Both the position numbers and the translations under genes were made by a program. Below the pieces are notes generated by a model that was given only the letters and a program-made list of their open reading frames with translations, did no database searches and had not been told where the DNA came from. DNA of 64,000 bases. Source: Winogradskyella eckloniae. GTDB lineage: Bacteria > Bacteroidota > Bacteroidia > Flavobacteriales > Flavobacteriaceae. The stretch spans positions 57,763-121,762 of the forward strand of contig NZ_JABRWP010000011.1 in NCBI RefSeq assembly GCF_013249045.1, read 5' to 3'. Below, piece by piece: positions 8,198 through 18,258 of this stretch (positions are counted from its first letter, which is position 1; each line of letters begins with the position of its first letter).

Positions 8198-11195
8198 GAA
8201 TCATCAATAAAATTAATGAACTGAAAGCAATTCACAACGGAAACGGTTTTATGAACGGTTATTTTCCTCCTGTGAATCATCAATAAAATTAATGAACTGA
8301 AAGCAATTCACAACGCCTGTTGTTATTTGTTTTACTTCTTGTTTCCTGTGAATCATCAATAAAATTAATGAACTGAAAGCAATTCACAACTATGACTGTC
8401 GCGAAGCTTTTTATTGTTGACCTGTGAATCATCAATAAAATTAATGAACTGAAAGCAATTCACAACTTTACCCTTTGTTACATTTTTTAATACTCCCCTG
8501 TGAATCATCAATAAAATTAATGAACTGAAAGCAATTCACAACTTACATTTTTAATTGTTATTGTTTGTTTGCCTGTGAATCATCAATAAAATTAATGAAC
8601 TGAAAGCAATTCACAACTTACGGGAAATTAATTCGCTGTTGTGGGTTCCTGTGAATCATCAATAAAATTAATGAACTGAAAGCAATTCACAACTATGCTT
8701 GTCGGGTCGTTTTTACGTGCCTCCTGTGAATCATCAATAAAATTAATGAACTGAAAGCAATTCACAACTACTTCCTGTTAATTAAATCGTTCTCAAACCC
8801 TGTGAATCATCAATAAAATTAATGAACTGAAAGCAATTCACAACCCTCTATACGTTGTTCTAGTTTAGTGATGTCCTGTGAATCATCAATAAAATTAATG
8901 AACTGAAAGCAATTCACAACAGGCTACGGACTAAGCGTCTACATAGACACCTGTGAATCATCAATAAAATTAATGAACTGAAAGCAATTCACAACAAAAT
9001 AAAGATGCAAACGGATTTATTAAAACCTGTGAATCATCAATAAAATTAATGAACTGAAAGCAATTCACAACACAAAGCATTAAACTAAACAAAATGATAG
9101 ACCTGTGAATCATCAATAAAATTAATGAACTGAAAGCAATTCACAACTACAATCTGCATAGGTAGTATATGAAATTTCCTGTGAATCATCAATAAAATTA
9201 ATGAACTGAAAGCAATTCACAACTATTATTTTTGCACTCATTTTTCTTCTTACCCTGTGAATCATCAATAAAATTAATGAACTGAAAGCAATTCACAACA
9301 TTATTAACAACTATAACACCAGTATCATCCCTGTGAATCATCAATAAAATTAATGAACTGAAAGCAATTCACAACAAGTGCTATATTGCTTAGTGAGTAT
9401 TTGTACCTGTGAATCATCAATAAAATTAATGAACTGAAAGCAATTCACAACACATTACCTTTAATAACACCACAATCTAACCCTGTGAATCATCAATAAA
9501 ATTAATGAACTGAAAGCAATTCACAACTGGTGTGCCTAGCACTAAAACAGTCTTATGCCTGTGAATCATCAATAAAATTAATGAACTGAAAGCAATTCAC
9601 AACCAGACACGCAGTTTGATTTGGTTGGTTATGCCTGTGAATCATCAATAAAATTAATGAACTGAAAGCAATTCACAACACGGTAAGTGTTTTAGACAGC
9701 CTTCATTGTCCTGTGAATCATCAATAAAATTAATGAACTGAAAGCAATTCACAACTGTTTCGTCGTCGTTTTCGTTAATGTCTTCCCTGTGAATCATCAA
9801 TAAAATTAATGAACTGAAAGCAATTCACAACGCCGCTTCCAAATAAACAGTCAAGCCATCACCTGTGAATCATCAATAAAATTAATGAACTGAAAGCAAT
9901 TCACAACCGGTACTGTAAACGAATTATTACAGCGTTACCTGTGAATCATCAATAAAATTAATGAACTGAAAGCAATTCACAACTAGAAATGAAAACGTTA
10001 TAATTGAAACTACCTGTGAATCATCAATAAAATTAATGAACTGAAAGCAATTCACAACTCTAACTGCTTATCTAAGATAGTGTTATTGCCTGTGAATCAT
10101 CAATAAAATTAATGAACTGAAAGCAATTCACAACAATTAGAATATATGTTGATGGTAAGTTTTTCCTGTGAATCATCAATAAAATTAATGAACTGAAAGC
10201 AATTCACAACGTGATAACTTACATAATTTACCTTAACAACCCTGTGAATCATCAATAAAATTAATGAACTGAAAGCAATTCACAACAGAAACGACTATTA
10301 CTGTAAAGGATTAGGTCCTGTGAATCATCAATAAAATTAATGAACTGAAAGCAATTCACAACAGATAATCCTTTTATTTCAGTACAGGAAAACCTGTGAA
10401 TCATCAATAAAATTAATGAACTGAAAGCAATTCACAACTTACGTGAAATTAATTCGCTGTTGTGGGTTCCTGTGAATCATCAATAAAATTAATGAACTGA
10501 AAGCAATTCACAACACGTTTTGAACTCGCTGTCTTTTTCACTTACCTGTGAATCATCAATAAAATTAATGAACTGAAAGCAATTCACAACCGGTACTGTA
10601 AACGAATTATTACAGCGTTACCTGTGAATCATCAATAAAATTAATGAACTGAAAGCAATTCACAACAGACTTGATAAAGGGCTACTATCTATAAACCTGT
10701 GAATCATCAATAAAATTAATGAACTGAAAGCAATTCACAACAGAAATGGAACAAACTCCAGCAGAGATGGCCTGTGAATCATCAATAAAATTAATGAACT
10801 GAAAGCAATTCACAACGACCTCTGTATTCATTATATTCTGTTTTATCCTGTGAATCATCAATAAAATTAATGAACTGAAAGCAATTCACAACAGCAATAT
10901 CAAACATACTAGGCGAAGAAAGCCTGTGAATCATCAATAAAATTAATGAACTGAAAGCAATTCACAACTCTACACGATGAAACTTTTTAGAGTTCGCCCT
11001 GTGAATCATCAATAAAATTAATGAACTGAAAGCAATTCACAACTTAACGTCGTAGTATTATTCATCCACTCAACCTGTGAATCATCAATAAAATTAATGA
11101 ACTGAAAGCAATTCACAACACAAATAACGAAAACTAAAACATGTCAAAACCTGTGAATCATCAATAAAATTAATGAATTGAAAGCAATTCACAAC
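8193..11195 (-). CRISPR. type II-C CRISPR array, 40 repeats of 46 bp and 39 spacers
   Basis: Forty direct repeats were counted one by one. The plus strand reads CCTGTGAATCATCAATAAAA at the start of each unit and GAAAGCAATTCACAAC at its end. All look identical except the last (11150-11195), which has one C-to-T change. Thirty-two spacers are 30 nt and seven are 29 nt. The repeat ends form a 7-bp inverted pair, TGTGAAT/ATTCACA. The tracrRNA anti-repeat matches the minus-strand reading, so crRNAs run leftward, with each spacer followed by GTTGTGAATTGC. In that direction each repeat contains TTG, 19 bases, TAATTTTA, a near match to the Bacteroidota promoter. Spacers at 9908-9937 and 10591-10620 are identical; those at 8618-8647 and 10439-10468 differ by one base. 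Confidence 0.98.
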
Positions 11196-11271
11196 TGTGC
11201 AAGCACCATAAATCAAAACAATAAACCAGTGAATTATCCATAAAATTACGGAACTGAATCCTGAAACTCAA
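11196..11271 (-). repeat. terminal spacer and decayed 41st CRISPR repeat
   Basis: A 30-nt spacer (11196-11225) is followed by a 46-nt unit recognisable as a decayed repeat. It shares ATAAAATTA and GGAACTGAA-like parts but has lost the AATTCACAAC end. On the minus strand it still has TTG, 20 bases, TAATTTTA, so it could serve as the promoter for the outermost crRNA. Decay at this end marks it as the old end of the array. No gene lies between here and 11289. Confidence 0.75.
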
Positions 11272-11288
11272 AATTAAAGAACATTTTA

Positions 11289-12485
11289 TTATGCCCTCAC
11301 TGGCTTTTTTACACTATAAAATAAAAACAAGCCAATAACGCCAGTAATAAAGAAGCCCATAAAAAGAGGTAATACTGAGGTTGTTATAAACGTACCTATA
11401 TAATATGCAATAGGTACAGCCATTATGGTAGAAATAAATCCGTTGAGCGCAGAACCTATGCCAGCAATATGTCCTAAGGGCTGCATAGCCAAAGCTCTAT
11501 AATTACCAAATAAGAACGCTACACTTGTAAATTGTAAAATTAAAAATACAATTAATAATCCTATACTTGGGTTATCGCCAGACCAAAATAAAATAACATA
11601 TAGTAAGGAAATACTAACAAATGCCAATAGCGCAATATTTACTAAATTCCACATCCCAAAACGCATAACTATGGCACTATTTAAAAATGTAGCCAATCCA
11701 ATAGTAATCGCTAAACTGGCAAAAATGTAAGGAAAGTAATGGCCCAAGTTATATTGTACTTGAAAAATTTGTTGCGCTGTACCCAAATAGACCATAAATG
11801 AACCCATGATTAAGCCAGAAAGCAACGTGTAAACAATAGCAGATTTTATTTGAAAAAATAGTATTGAGCCTGTTTTAAAAATAGACCATCTAAATGTTTT
11901 TCTGTATTTGTTTTGTAATGTTTCTGGTTGGCGCTTCCAAAACCATAGCATTATTAAAGAGCCAAAAGCTAAGTTGACATTAAAAATAGATTCCCAACCA
12001 AAATGATGCAATAAAAATTGTCCTAGCATAGGCGCAATGACAGGGACTAAAATAAATGTCATCGTTACTATAGATAGAATTTTTGCCATATGATCGCCAC
12101 TATAAGAATCGCGAACAATGGCGATACTCATGGTACGTGGTGAGGATAAACCTATACCTTGTAAAACGCGCCCAAAAAGCACAATTTCAAAATTTTTAGT
12201 GCTAATACAAATTAGTGAAGCGATAATAAAAATTCCAAAACCAACATAGACCATGGGTTTGCGACCAAAGCTATCAGACAGTGGACCAAAAATAAGTTGC
12301 CCAAATCCTAAACCTAAAAATATAGTAAATATTAATTTTTGATTTTCAGTGGCATTGGCGCTGTTTAAATACGCACCTATTTTAGGTAAAGCCGGCAAAA
12401 CCGCATCAATAGATAAGGCGACAATAGACATTAACGCAGCCATTAATACTACAAATTCTAATTGGGATCGGTTTTCTTTTTGCAT
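11289..12485 (-). CDS. Bcr/CflA family multidrug efflux MFS transporter
   Basis: An inner-membrane drug/proton antiporter of the major facilitator superfamily. The 398-residue protein has about twelve hydrophobic segments and the motif A region GQLIFGPLSDSFGRKP between segments 2 and 3, as in Bcr and CflA. The ATG at 12485 (MQKENRSQLEF) is preferred over one at 12533. The upstream one would add a 16-residue tail that overlaps a TACTTTTG promoter-like box and is not expected in the family. It runs towards the CRISPR array and diverges from the ABC exporter gene. The substrate cannot be told. Confidence 0.85.
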   Translation of the reverse strand: MQKENRSQLEFVVLMAALMSIVALSIDAVLPALPKIGAYLNSANATENQKLIFTIFLGLGFGQLIFGPLSDSFGRKPMVYVGFGIFIIASLICISTKNFEIVLFGRVLQGIGLSSPRTMSIAIVRDSYSGDHMAKILSIVTMTFILVPVIAPMLGQFLLHHFGWESIFNVNLAFGSLIMLWFWKRQPETLQNKYRKTFRWSIFKTGSILFFQIKSAIVYTLLSGLIMGSFMVYLGTAQQIFQVQYNLGHYFPYIFASLAITIGLATFLNSAIVMRFGMWNLVNIALLAFVSISLLYVILFWSGDNPSIGLLIVFLILQFTSVAFLFGNYRALAMQPLGHIAGIGSALNGFISTIMAVPIAYYIGTFITTSVLPLFMGFFITGVIGLFLFYSVKKPVRA

Positions 12486-12651
12486 GGCGCAAAAGTAGTT
12501 GAATATAACCCTAATTTGGGGACACTTTAACATATTAATAATTTCTTAATATGTGTTGCGTTGTTATGCCATGAACTCATGTTTTTGAATCCGCTGTAAT
12601 TCGTGTTATTTTCAATAACAACAGCTTATATTTGCATAAAGACCATTCGCT

Positions 12652-14424
12652 ATGAAGCATTATAATGCAACGTCAAAATCTACCAAAACCGAAAAGCCAA
12701 AAGTAACCTTAAAGACCGCCTTTAAAACCATCATTTGGCCTAGACGTAAATTGGTGTTATTAGGGTTAATACTTATTATAATCCGAAGTTTGGCTGGTTT
12801 TGTATTGCCGTTAGAAAGTAAAGTATTACTTGATGAGGTTGTACCAACAAAAAATTACAATCAACTATATACGTTAATCGCCATTGTAATTGCTGCGATA
12901 TTAGTGCAAGCATTAACATCGTTTTTATTGACAAAAGTACTCAGCATACAGGCGCAATACTTAATTAGTGAATTAAGAGCTCAAGTTCAAAAAAAGGTAC
13001 TGTCGTTACCTATTAGCTTTTTTGACAACACAAAATCTGGTGCTTTAGTCTCTCGGATTATGACCGATGTAGAAGGTGTAAGAAACCTCATAGGTACAGG
13101 CTTAGTGCAATTGGTAGGCGGTTCGTTTACAGCCATAATTACTTTAGTTATTTTATTACGCATGAATGTGTGGATGACGCTTTTTACATTTATTCCGCTC
13201 TCTATTTTTGGTGTTATTGCTCTAAAGGCGTTTAAATATATACGACCAATTTTTAGAGCGCGAGGAAAAATAAATGCTGAGGTCAAAGGCCGTTTAAACG
13301 AAACCTTAGCTGGTGTAAGGGTAATAAAAGCGTTTAATGCCGAAGCACAAGAAAACAAAGTGTTTGAGAAAGGTGTAGAACATATTTTTCAGAATGTAAA
13401 GAAGAGTATGACCGCAACCGCAATAATGACAAGTTCGTCAACGTTTTTAATTGGGTTAGCCACTACAGGTATTATGGGAATAGGTGGACACTACATGATT
13501 AATGGCGAAATAACACCAGGCGACTTTTTGCAATTTACCTTTCTGTTAGCTTTTATGGTCGCGCCTATTGTTCAAATGAGTAATATTGGAAGTCAGTTAA
13601 CAGAAGCTTTGGCAGGCTTAGATAGAACAGAAGAGTTAATGAATTTGGCTGCTGAAGATGAACAAGAGGATAGAACCATAGAATTACCAGCCATTACAGG
13701 GCATATAAAATTTAATGATGTCTCTTTCGCCTATGAAAAAGGGAAACCTGTGCTTCATCATATTAATTTTGAAGCGCCATCAGGATCTGTGATTGCTTTA
13801 GTGGGTAGTTCGGGTTCTGGTAAATCTACCATTGCAGGCTTGTCGGCAACGTTTCTTAATCCAGATTCTGGAGTGATAACTATTGATGACAAGGATTTGT
13901 CTAAAGTGAAGTTGAGTAGTTTTAGACAACACTTGGGTGTGGTTTTACAAGATGAATTTCTGTTTGAAGGTTCTATTAGAGAAAACATAATGTTTCCAAG
14001 GCCACATGCTACAGAAGCGCAATTGCAATATGCCGTGCAAGCCGCTTATGTTAATGAATTTACAGACCGTTTTGATGAAGGTTTAGACACTTTAATTGGT
14101 GAGCGAGGTGTGAAACTCTCAGGTGGTCAAAGGCAAAGAATAGCTATAGCAAGAGCCATATTAGCAGACCCAAAAATTATTATATTAGATGAAGCGACTT
14201 CTAATTTAGATACTGAAAGTGAAAGCTTAATTCAGAAAAGTTTATCAGAATTAACCAATAACAGAACAACCATTGTTATTGCGCACCGTTTAAGTACCAT
14301 TAAAAAAGCAGATCAAATATTAGTCATAGAAGCTGGAAGAATCGCAGAACGCGGTACGCACGACGAGTTGTTAAAGGCGAAAGGACGCTATTATGATTTA
14401 TATACGTTTCAGGCAAAAATTTAA
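12652..14424 (+). CDS. ABC exporter, fused permease and ATPase (MsbA-like)
   Basis: A 590-residue half-transporter: a six-helix type I exporter domain (about residues 30-320), then a nucleotide-binding domain. Walker A GSSGSGKS is at about 385-392, the signature LSGGQ at 489-493, Walker B IIILDE ends at Glu514, and the switch histidine is about 545. It would work as a homodimer in the inner membrane. Relatives export lipids, peptides or drugs; the substrate is not shown by sequence. TATATTTG at 12627-12634 is a good -7 box, 18 bases before the start. The DinB-like gene follows 24 bases downstream. Confidence 0.9.
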   Translation: MKHYNATSKSTKTEKPKVTLKTAFKTIIWPRRKLVLLGLILIIIRSLAGFVLPLESKVLLDEVVPTKNYNQLYTLIAIVIAAILVQALTSFLLTKVLSIQAQYLISELRAQVQKKVLSLPISFFDNTKSGALVSRIMTDVEGVRNLIGTGLVQLVGGSFTAIITLVILLRMNVWMTLFTFIPLSIFGVIALKAFKYIRPIFRARGKINAEVKGRLNETLAGVRVIKAFNAEAQENKVFEKGVEHIFQNVKKSMTATAIMTSSSTFLIGLATTGIMGIGGHYMINGEITPGDFLQFTFLLAFMVAPIVQMSNIGSQLTEALAGLDRTEELMNLAAEDEQEDRTIELPAITGHIKFNDVSFAYEKGKPVLHHINFEAPSGSVIALVGSSGSGKSTIAGLSATFLNPDSGVITIDDKDLSKVKLSSFRQHLGVVLQDEFLFEGSIRENIMFPRPHATEAQLQYAVQAAYVNEFTDRFDEGLDTLIGERGVKLSGGQRQRIAIARAILADPKIIILDEATSNLDTESESLIQKSLSELTNNRTTIVIAHRLSTIKKADQILVIEAGRIAERGTHDELLKAKGRYYDLYTFQAKI

Positions 14425-14448
14425 ATTTATTTGTAATAAAAAAAAACT

Positions 14449-14895
14449 ATGATAACCGATACTTTAATCATTCTTTTTGAGAGAGACCTTAACAAATTAA
14501 TAGAAGAGGTAGGGCTTTATAAACAAGCCTCTAATTTATGGAAAACAGATGGGCAAATTTCGAATTCTGCAGGCGGATTATGTCTTCATTTAATTGGTAA
14601 TTTAAACCATTTTATTGGCGCAATTTTAGGAGATTCTGGCTATGTAAGGCAACGCGATCTAGAATTTTCATTAAAAGATGTGCCAGCATCAGAATTGGTT
14701 TTGCAAATCAAAGCTACGCTGATTGTGGTTAAAAACACAATTAAAAATCTTACAGAAGAGCAATTACAGGCCGATTATCCACTTGAAGTGTTTAATAAGC
14801 CAATGACCACTATGTATTTTTTAATGCATTTAGAATCGCATTTAGCCTATCATTTGGGGCAAATTAACTATCATAGAAGATTACTTGACCAATAA
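14449..14895 (+). CDS. DinB-superfamily protein (DUF1572-like)
   Basis: A 148-residue four-helix bundle protein with three histidines in the places where DinB/YfiT-like proteins bind a metal: one in LNHFIG and two in the SHLAYHLGQINYHRR segment. Many relatives are small thiol-dependent or metal-dependent enzymes, but none can be assigned here. It follows the ABC exporter closely and is probably co-transcribed. Confidence 0.75.
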   Translation: MITDTLIILFERDLNKLIEEVGLYKQASNLWKTDGQISNSAGGLCLHLIGNLNHFIGAILGDSGYVRQRDLEFSLKDVPASELVLQIKATLIVVKNTIKNLTEEQLQADYPLEVFNKPMTTMYFLMHLESHLAYHLGQINYHRRLLDQ

Positions 14896-14961
14896 ATTTT
14901 GGTGGTCTACACTATAAAGCGCATTTGCGGAAGTGCATATAGCTTTATGGCAATGGCAATC

Positions 14962-15000
14962 AATAAAAAAAACCTTACCTGTTGGTTAACGGGTAAGGTG
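14962..15000 (-). terminator. terminator of the pccB transcript
   Basis: Read on the minus strand, ACCTTACC (14999-14992) pairs with GGTAAGGT (14979-14972) and is followed by a run of U. It begins 12 bases beyond the pccB stop. On the plus strand the A-tract precedes the stem, so it suits leftward transcription. Confidence 0.8.
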
Positions 15001-15011
15001 GTTGTACGTTC

Positions 15012-16553
15012 TTATAAAGGTATATTTCCGTGTTTACGATGCGGTCTGTCCACGTTTTTATGTTCTAACATTTTAAAGGCTTTTATCAGTTTGCGTCTTG
15101 TGTATTGTGGTTCAATGACATCATCAATAAAACCACGTTCTGCAGCACTATAAGGATTTGCGAATAGTTGCGCGTATTCTGCTTCTTTTTCTTTCCACAT
15201 AGCCTCTTTGTCTTCGGCAGCGTTGATATCGCGCTTAAAAATAATTTCAGCAGCACCTTTTGCACCCATAACTGCAATTTCGGCATTGGGCCATGCAAAA
15301 TTCATATCAGCGCCAATGTGTTTAGAGTTCATGACATCGTAAGCACCACCATACGCTTTTCTTGTTATCACTGTGATTCTAGGTACGGTAGCTTCGCTAA
15401 ACGCATAGAGTAATTTAGCGCCATTTACAATTATACCATTCCATTCTTGATCGGTTCCTGGTAGAAATCCTGGTACGTCTTCTAAGACCAATAGCGGTAT
15501 ATTAAAGCAATCGCAAAAACGAACAAAACGCGCTGCTTTTTTAGAGCTATTTACGTCTAGAACACCTGCTAGAAACATAGGTTGGTTGGCTACAATACCA
15601 ATGCTTTTACCGCCTAAACGCGCAAAACCAACGATAATGTTTTCAGAAAAATCTTTATGAATTTCAAAAAATGAATTGACATCAATGATACCGTTTATCA
15701 CCTGATGCATATCATAAGGTTTGTTTGGGTTTTCGGGTACAATGGTAGATAATACATCTCTCAGTTCTTCTGCAGGTACAAAAGGCAAATCGTCTGGTCT
15801 ACTGATATTGCTTTGTGGTAAATAACTGAGTAAGGTTTTAATGTGTTCTAGGCACTCTACATCGTTTGAAGCGGTTTTATGTGCTACGCCAGACTTAGAA
15901 GAATGCACACTGGCACCTCCTAATTCTTCACTGCTCACTTCTTCATTGGTTACTGTTTTTACCACATTAGGACCAGTGACAAACATATAACTGGTGTCTT
16001 GTACCATTAAAGTAAAATCAGTCATGGCTGGTGAATAGACAGCACCACCTGCACAAGGTCCCATAATTGCTGAGATCTGTGGTATAACACCAGACGCTTG
16101 TACGTTTCTGTAGAAGATATCGGCATAGCCACCAAGGGATCGCACACCTTCTTGAATACGAGCGCCTCCAGAATCGTTAAGACCAATGATTGGCGCACCA
16201 ACATTGACAGCCAAATCCATTATTTTACAGATTTTTTCGGCATGGGTTTCGGATAAAGAACCTCCAAAAACAGTAAAATCTTGCGCAAATACATAGATTA
16301 GTTTTCCATTAACTGTGCCGTAACCTGTAACAACACCATCACCATAAAATTGCTGATTAGCCATCCCAAAATCTTTGGTTCTATGTGTCACTAAGGCACC
16401 AATTTCTTCAAAAGACCCTTCGTCTAATAGGTACATAACACGTTCTCTTGCGGTTAATTTTTTCTTTTGGTGTTGTTTGTCTATTCGTGCTTGGCCACCT
16501 CCTAATTTTGCTAAGGCGAGCTTATCGTGTAGTGTTTTAATTTTGGAATCCAT
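15012..16553 (-). CDS. pccB: propionyl/acyl-CoA carboxylase, carboxyltransferase beta subunit
   Basis: Transfers the carboxyl group from biotin to an acyl-CoA, probably propionyl-CoA, giving methylmalonyl-CoA. It has 513 residues, the usual length, with paired crotonase-fold halves. Visible signatures are [21 protein letters not shown], the oxyanion-forming [22 protein letters not shown], and in the second half [10 protein letters not shown] and [11 protein letters not shown]. With the biotin carboxylase and biotin carrier genes upstream on the same strand it makes a full complex. The 264-base gap to accC, filled with short tandem repeats, is unusual for an operon. Confidence 0.92.
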   Translation of the reverse strand: MDSKIKTLHDKLALAKLGGGQARIDKQHQKKKLTARERVMYLLDEGSFEEIGALVTHRTKDFGMANQQFYGDGVVTGYGTVNGKLIYVFAQDFTVFGGSLSETHAEKICKIMDLAVNVGAPIIGLNDSGGARIQEGVRSLGGYADIFYRNVQASGVIPQISAIMGPCAGGAVYSPAMTDFTLMVQDTSYMFVTGPNVVKTVTNEEVSSEELGGASVHSSKSGVAHKTASNDVECLEHIKTLLSYLPQSNISRPDDLPFVPAEELRDVLSTIVPENPNKPYDMHQVINGIIDVNSFFEIHKDFSENIIVGFARLGGKSIGIVANQPMFLAGVLDVNSSKKAARFVRFCDCFNIPLLVLEDVPGFLPGTDQEWNGIIVNGAKLLYAFSEATVPRITVITRKAYGGAYDVMNSKHIGADMNFAWPNAEIAVMGAKGAAEIIFKRDINAAEDKEAMWKEKEAEYAQLFANPYSAAERGFIDDVIEPQYTRRKLIKAFKMLEHKNVDRPHRKHGNIPL

Positions 16554-16671
16554 ATTTTATTTTTTTGTTATTCTGACCGTATTTCAGAATCTCATACTAT
16601 TTTAGTTTTTTGCGACGTTTCTATGACATAAGCTGTAATGATTATCATGTGAATTACGAACTTCTAGTATT

Positions 16672-16807
16672 TAGTGTCTAGTGTCTAGTGTCTAGTGTCT
16701 AGTGTCTAGTGTCTAGTGTCTGGTATCTAGTATCGAAAATCTAAAATCTTGACTCTTTACCTAACACCTAACACCTAATGCCTAATGCCTAATACTTCAT
16801 ACTTCAC
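16672..16807. repeat. heptamer tandem repeats between the acyl-CoA carboxylase genes
   Basis: Seven exact copies of TAGTGTC fill 16672-16720, followed by two variants (TGGTATC, TAGTATC) to 16734. A second heptamer series runs from 16759: ACCTAAC twice, ACCTAAT, GCCTAAT twice, then ACTTCAT and ACTTCAC up to 16807. Both have a period of 7, and the second resembles an inverted, diverged version of a TTAGGTG-like unit. No protein-coding reading is likely. They occupy most of the 16554-16817 gap, and copy number could vary by slippage. Confidence 0.9.
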
Positions 16808-16817
16808 ACTCTTTACC

Positions 16818-18257
16818 CTAATCTGGTACACGTAAAATGTTCTGTTCTGCCAAATAGTGTTTCAAAGCGAGTTTTGCTGCGATGTTGGCTTCTATTTGTT
16901 GTTGCTTTTCTAAGAGGTTAGGAGCGTAGTGGGTCTTCACAAAATGCGTGTCAAATGTTCCGCTTCTAAAGGCGTCATGTTCGCACACAAAACGACCAAA
17001 TGGTAAGGTGGTTTCTACCCCTTTTATATGGTAATTGTCAATGGCCTCGATCATTAATTCAATAGCTTCTTCTCGTGTTTTGCCATATGTGATGAGTTTT
17101 GAAAGCATTGGGTCGTAATATATTGGGATGTCCATCCCTTCTTCAAAACCGTTATCTACTCTTATGTTTTTGCCTTCTGGGAGTTTGTAAACATCTAGTG
17201 TTCCTACACTTGGTAGAAAATCATTCATAGGATCTTCAGCATAGACTCTAAGTTCTAAGGCATGGCCATTAATTTTTAATTGGTCTTGCGTTATGTTTAA
17301 TTTTTCTCCTTTCGCGACTTGTATTTGAAGTGCTACCAGATCCACACCAGCAATCCACTCCGTAACTGGGTGCTCAACTTGGAGTCTTGTATTCATTTCT
17401 AAAAAGTAGAAATTTAAATTTTCGTCTAAAAGAAACTCTACGGTTCCGGCGCCAATATAATCGCAAGAACGCGCGACATTAATTGCAGCTTGGCCCATTT
17501 CTTCTCTCAATGCAGGAGTAAGTGCGGAAGAAGGTGCTTCTTCTACAACTTTTTGATGACGACGTTGTATAGAACATTCGCGCTCAAACAAATGAAGTAC
17601 ATTGCCATGAGAATCTGCCATGATTTGAATTTCAATATGTCTTGGTGAGGCCACATATTTTTCAATAAAAACAGAGCCATCCCCAAACGCATTGGTGGCT
17701 TCACTAATCGCTCTATCCATTTGCGATTTAAATTCAGATTCATGTTTTACAATACGCATGCCTTTTCCGCCACCACCTGCAGAGGCTTTAATCAAAATAG
17801 GGAAACCAATGGATTTCGCAATATGCTGTGCTTCAGAAATGTCTGTTATTGCTTCATCAGTACCAGGAACCATTGGGATATTATAAGCCTTAACTGTTTC
17901 TTTAGCTGCCAATTTACTTCCCATAACTCTAATGGCTTTAGAGCGAGGGCCTATGAAGATGATGTTATGTGCTTCACATAATTCTGCAAAATCTGCGTTT
18001 TCACTTAAAAACCCGTAACCTGGATGGATGGCATCTACGTTTAATGCTTTTGAAACATCAATAATTTTTTGACCTAAAAGGTAGGATGCGTTAGATGGAG
18101 CAGGACCAATACAAACGGCTTGGTCTGCAAATTTAACATGTGGTGCGTTTCTATCTACCTCAGAGAAAACGGCAACCGTTTTGATTCCCATATTTTTTGC
18201 AGTACGCATTACACGGATCGCAATTTCTCCTCTATTTGCAACTAATAATTTTTTCAT
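16818..18257 (-). CDS. accC: acyl-CoA carboxylase biotin carboxylase subunit
   Basis: ATP-dependent carboxylation of protein-bound biotin. The protein has 479 residues with the canonical start MKKLLVANRGEIA, the ATP-grasp glycine-rich loop KASAGGGGKGMRIV, the catalytic region FLEMNTRLQVEHPVTE, and RVYAEDP. An ATG 15 bases upstream (18272) would overlap the biotin carrier gene; the ATG at 18257, one base after that gene's stop, gives the family's usual N-terminus. It works with the carrier protein encoded just upstream and the pccB carboxyltransferase. Confidence 0.92.
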   Translation of the reverse strand: MKKLLVANRGEIAIRVMRTAKNMGIKTVAVFSEVDRNAPHVKFADQAVCIGPAPSNASYLLGQKIIDVSKALNVDAIHPGYGFLSENADFAELCEAHNIIFIGPRSKAIRVMGSKLAAKETVKAYNIPMVPGTDEAITDISEAQHIAKSIGFPILIKASAGGGGKGMRIVKHESEFKSQMDRAISEATNAFGDGSVFIEKYVASPRHIEIQIMADSHGNVLHLFERECSIQRRHQKVVEEAPSSALTPALREEMGQAAINVARSCDYIGAGTVEFLLDENLNFYFLEMNTRLQVEHPVTEWIAGVDLVALQIQVAKGEKLNITQDQLKINGHALELRVYAEDPMNDFLPSVGTLDVYKLPEGKNIRVDNGFEEGMDIPIYYDPMLSKLITYGKTREEAIELMIEAIDNYHIKGVETTLPFGRFVCEHDAFRSGTFDTHFVKTHYAPNLLEKQQQIEANIAAKLALKHYLAEQNILRVPD

Positions 18258-18258
18258 A

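Noticed and set aside
8193..11195. Reading of the CRISPR array on the plus strand
   Set aside because: The only anti-repeat found (2058-2076) pairs with the GTTGTGAATTGC end of the repeat read on the minus strand, so a plus-strand crRNA would not pair with the tracrRNA in the type II manner.
8193..11225. Spacers targeting this same window
   Set aside because: None was noticed by eye, but a full search of 40 spacers on both strands was not possible here, so no claim is made.
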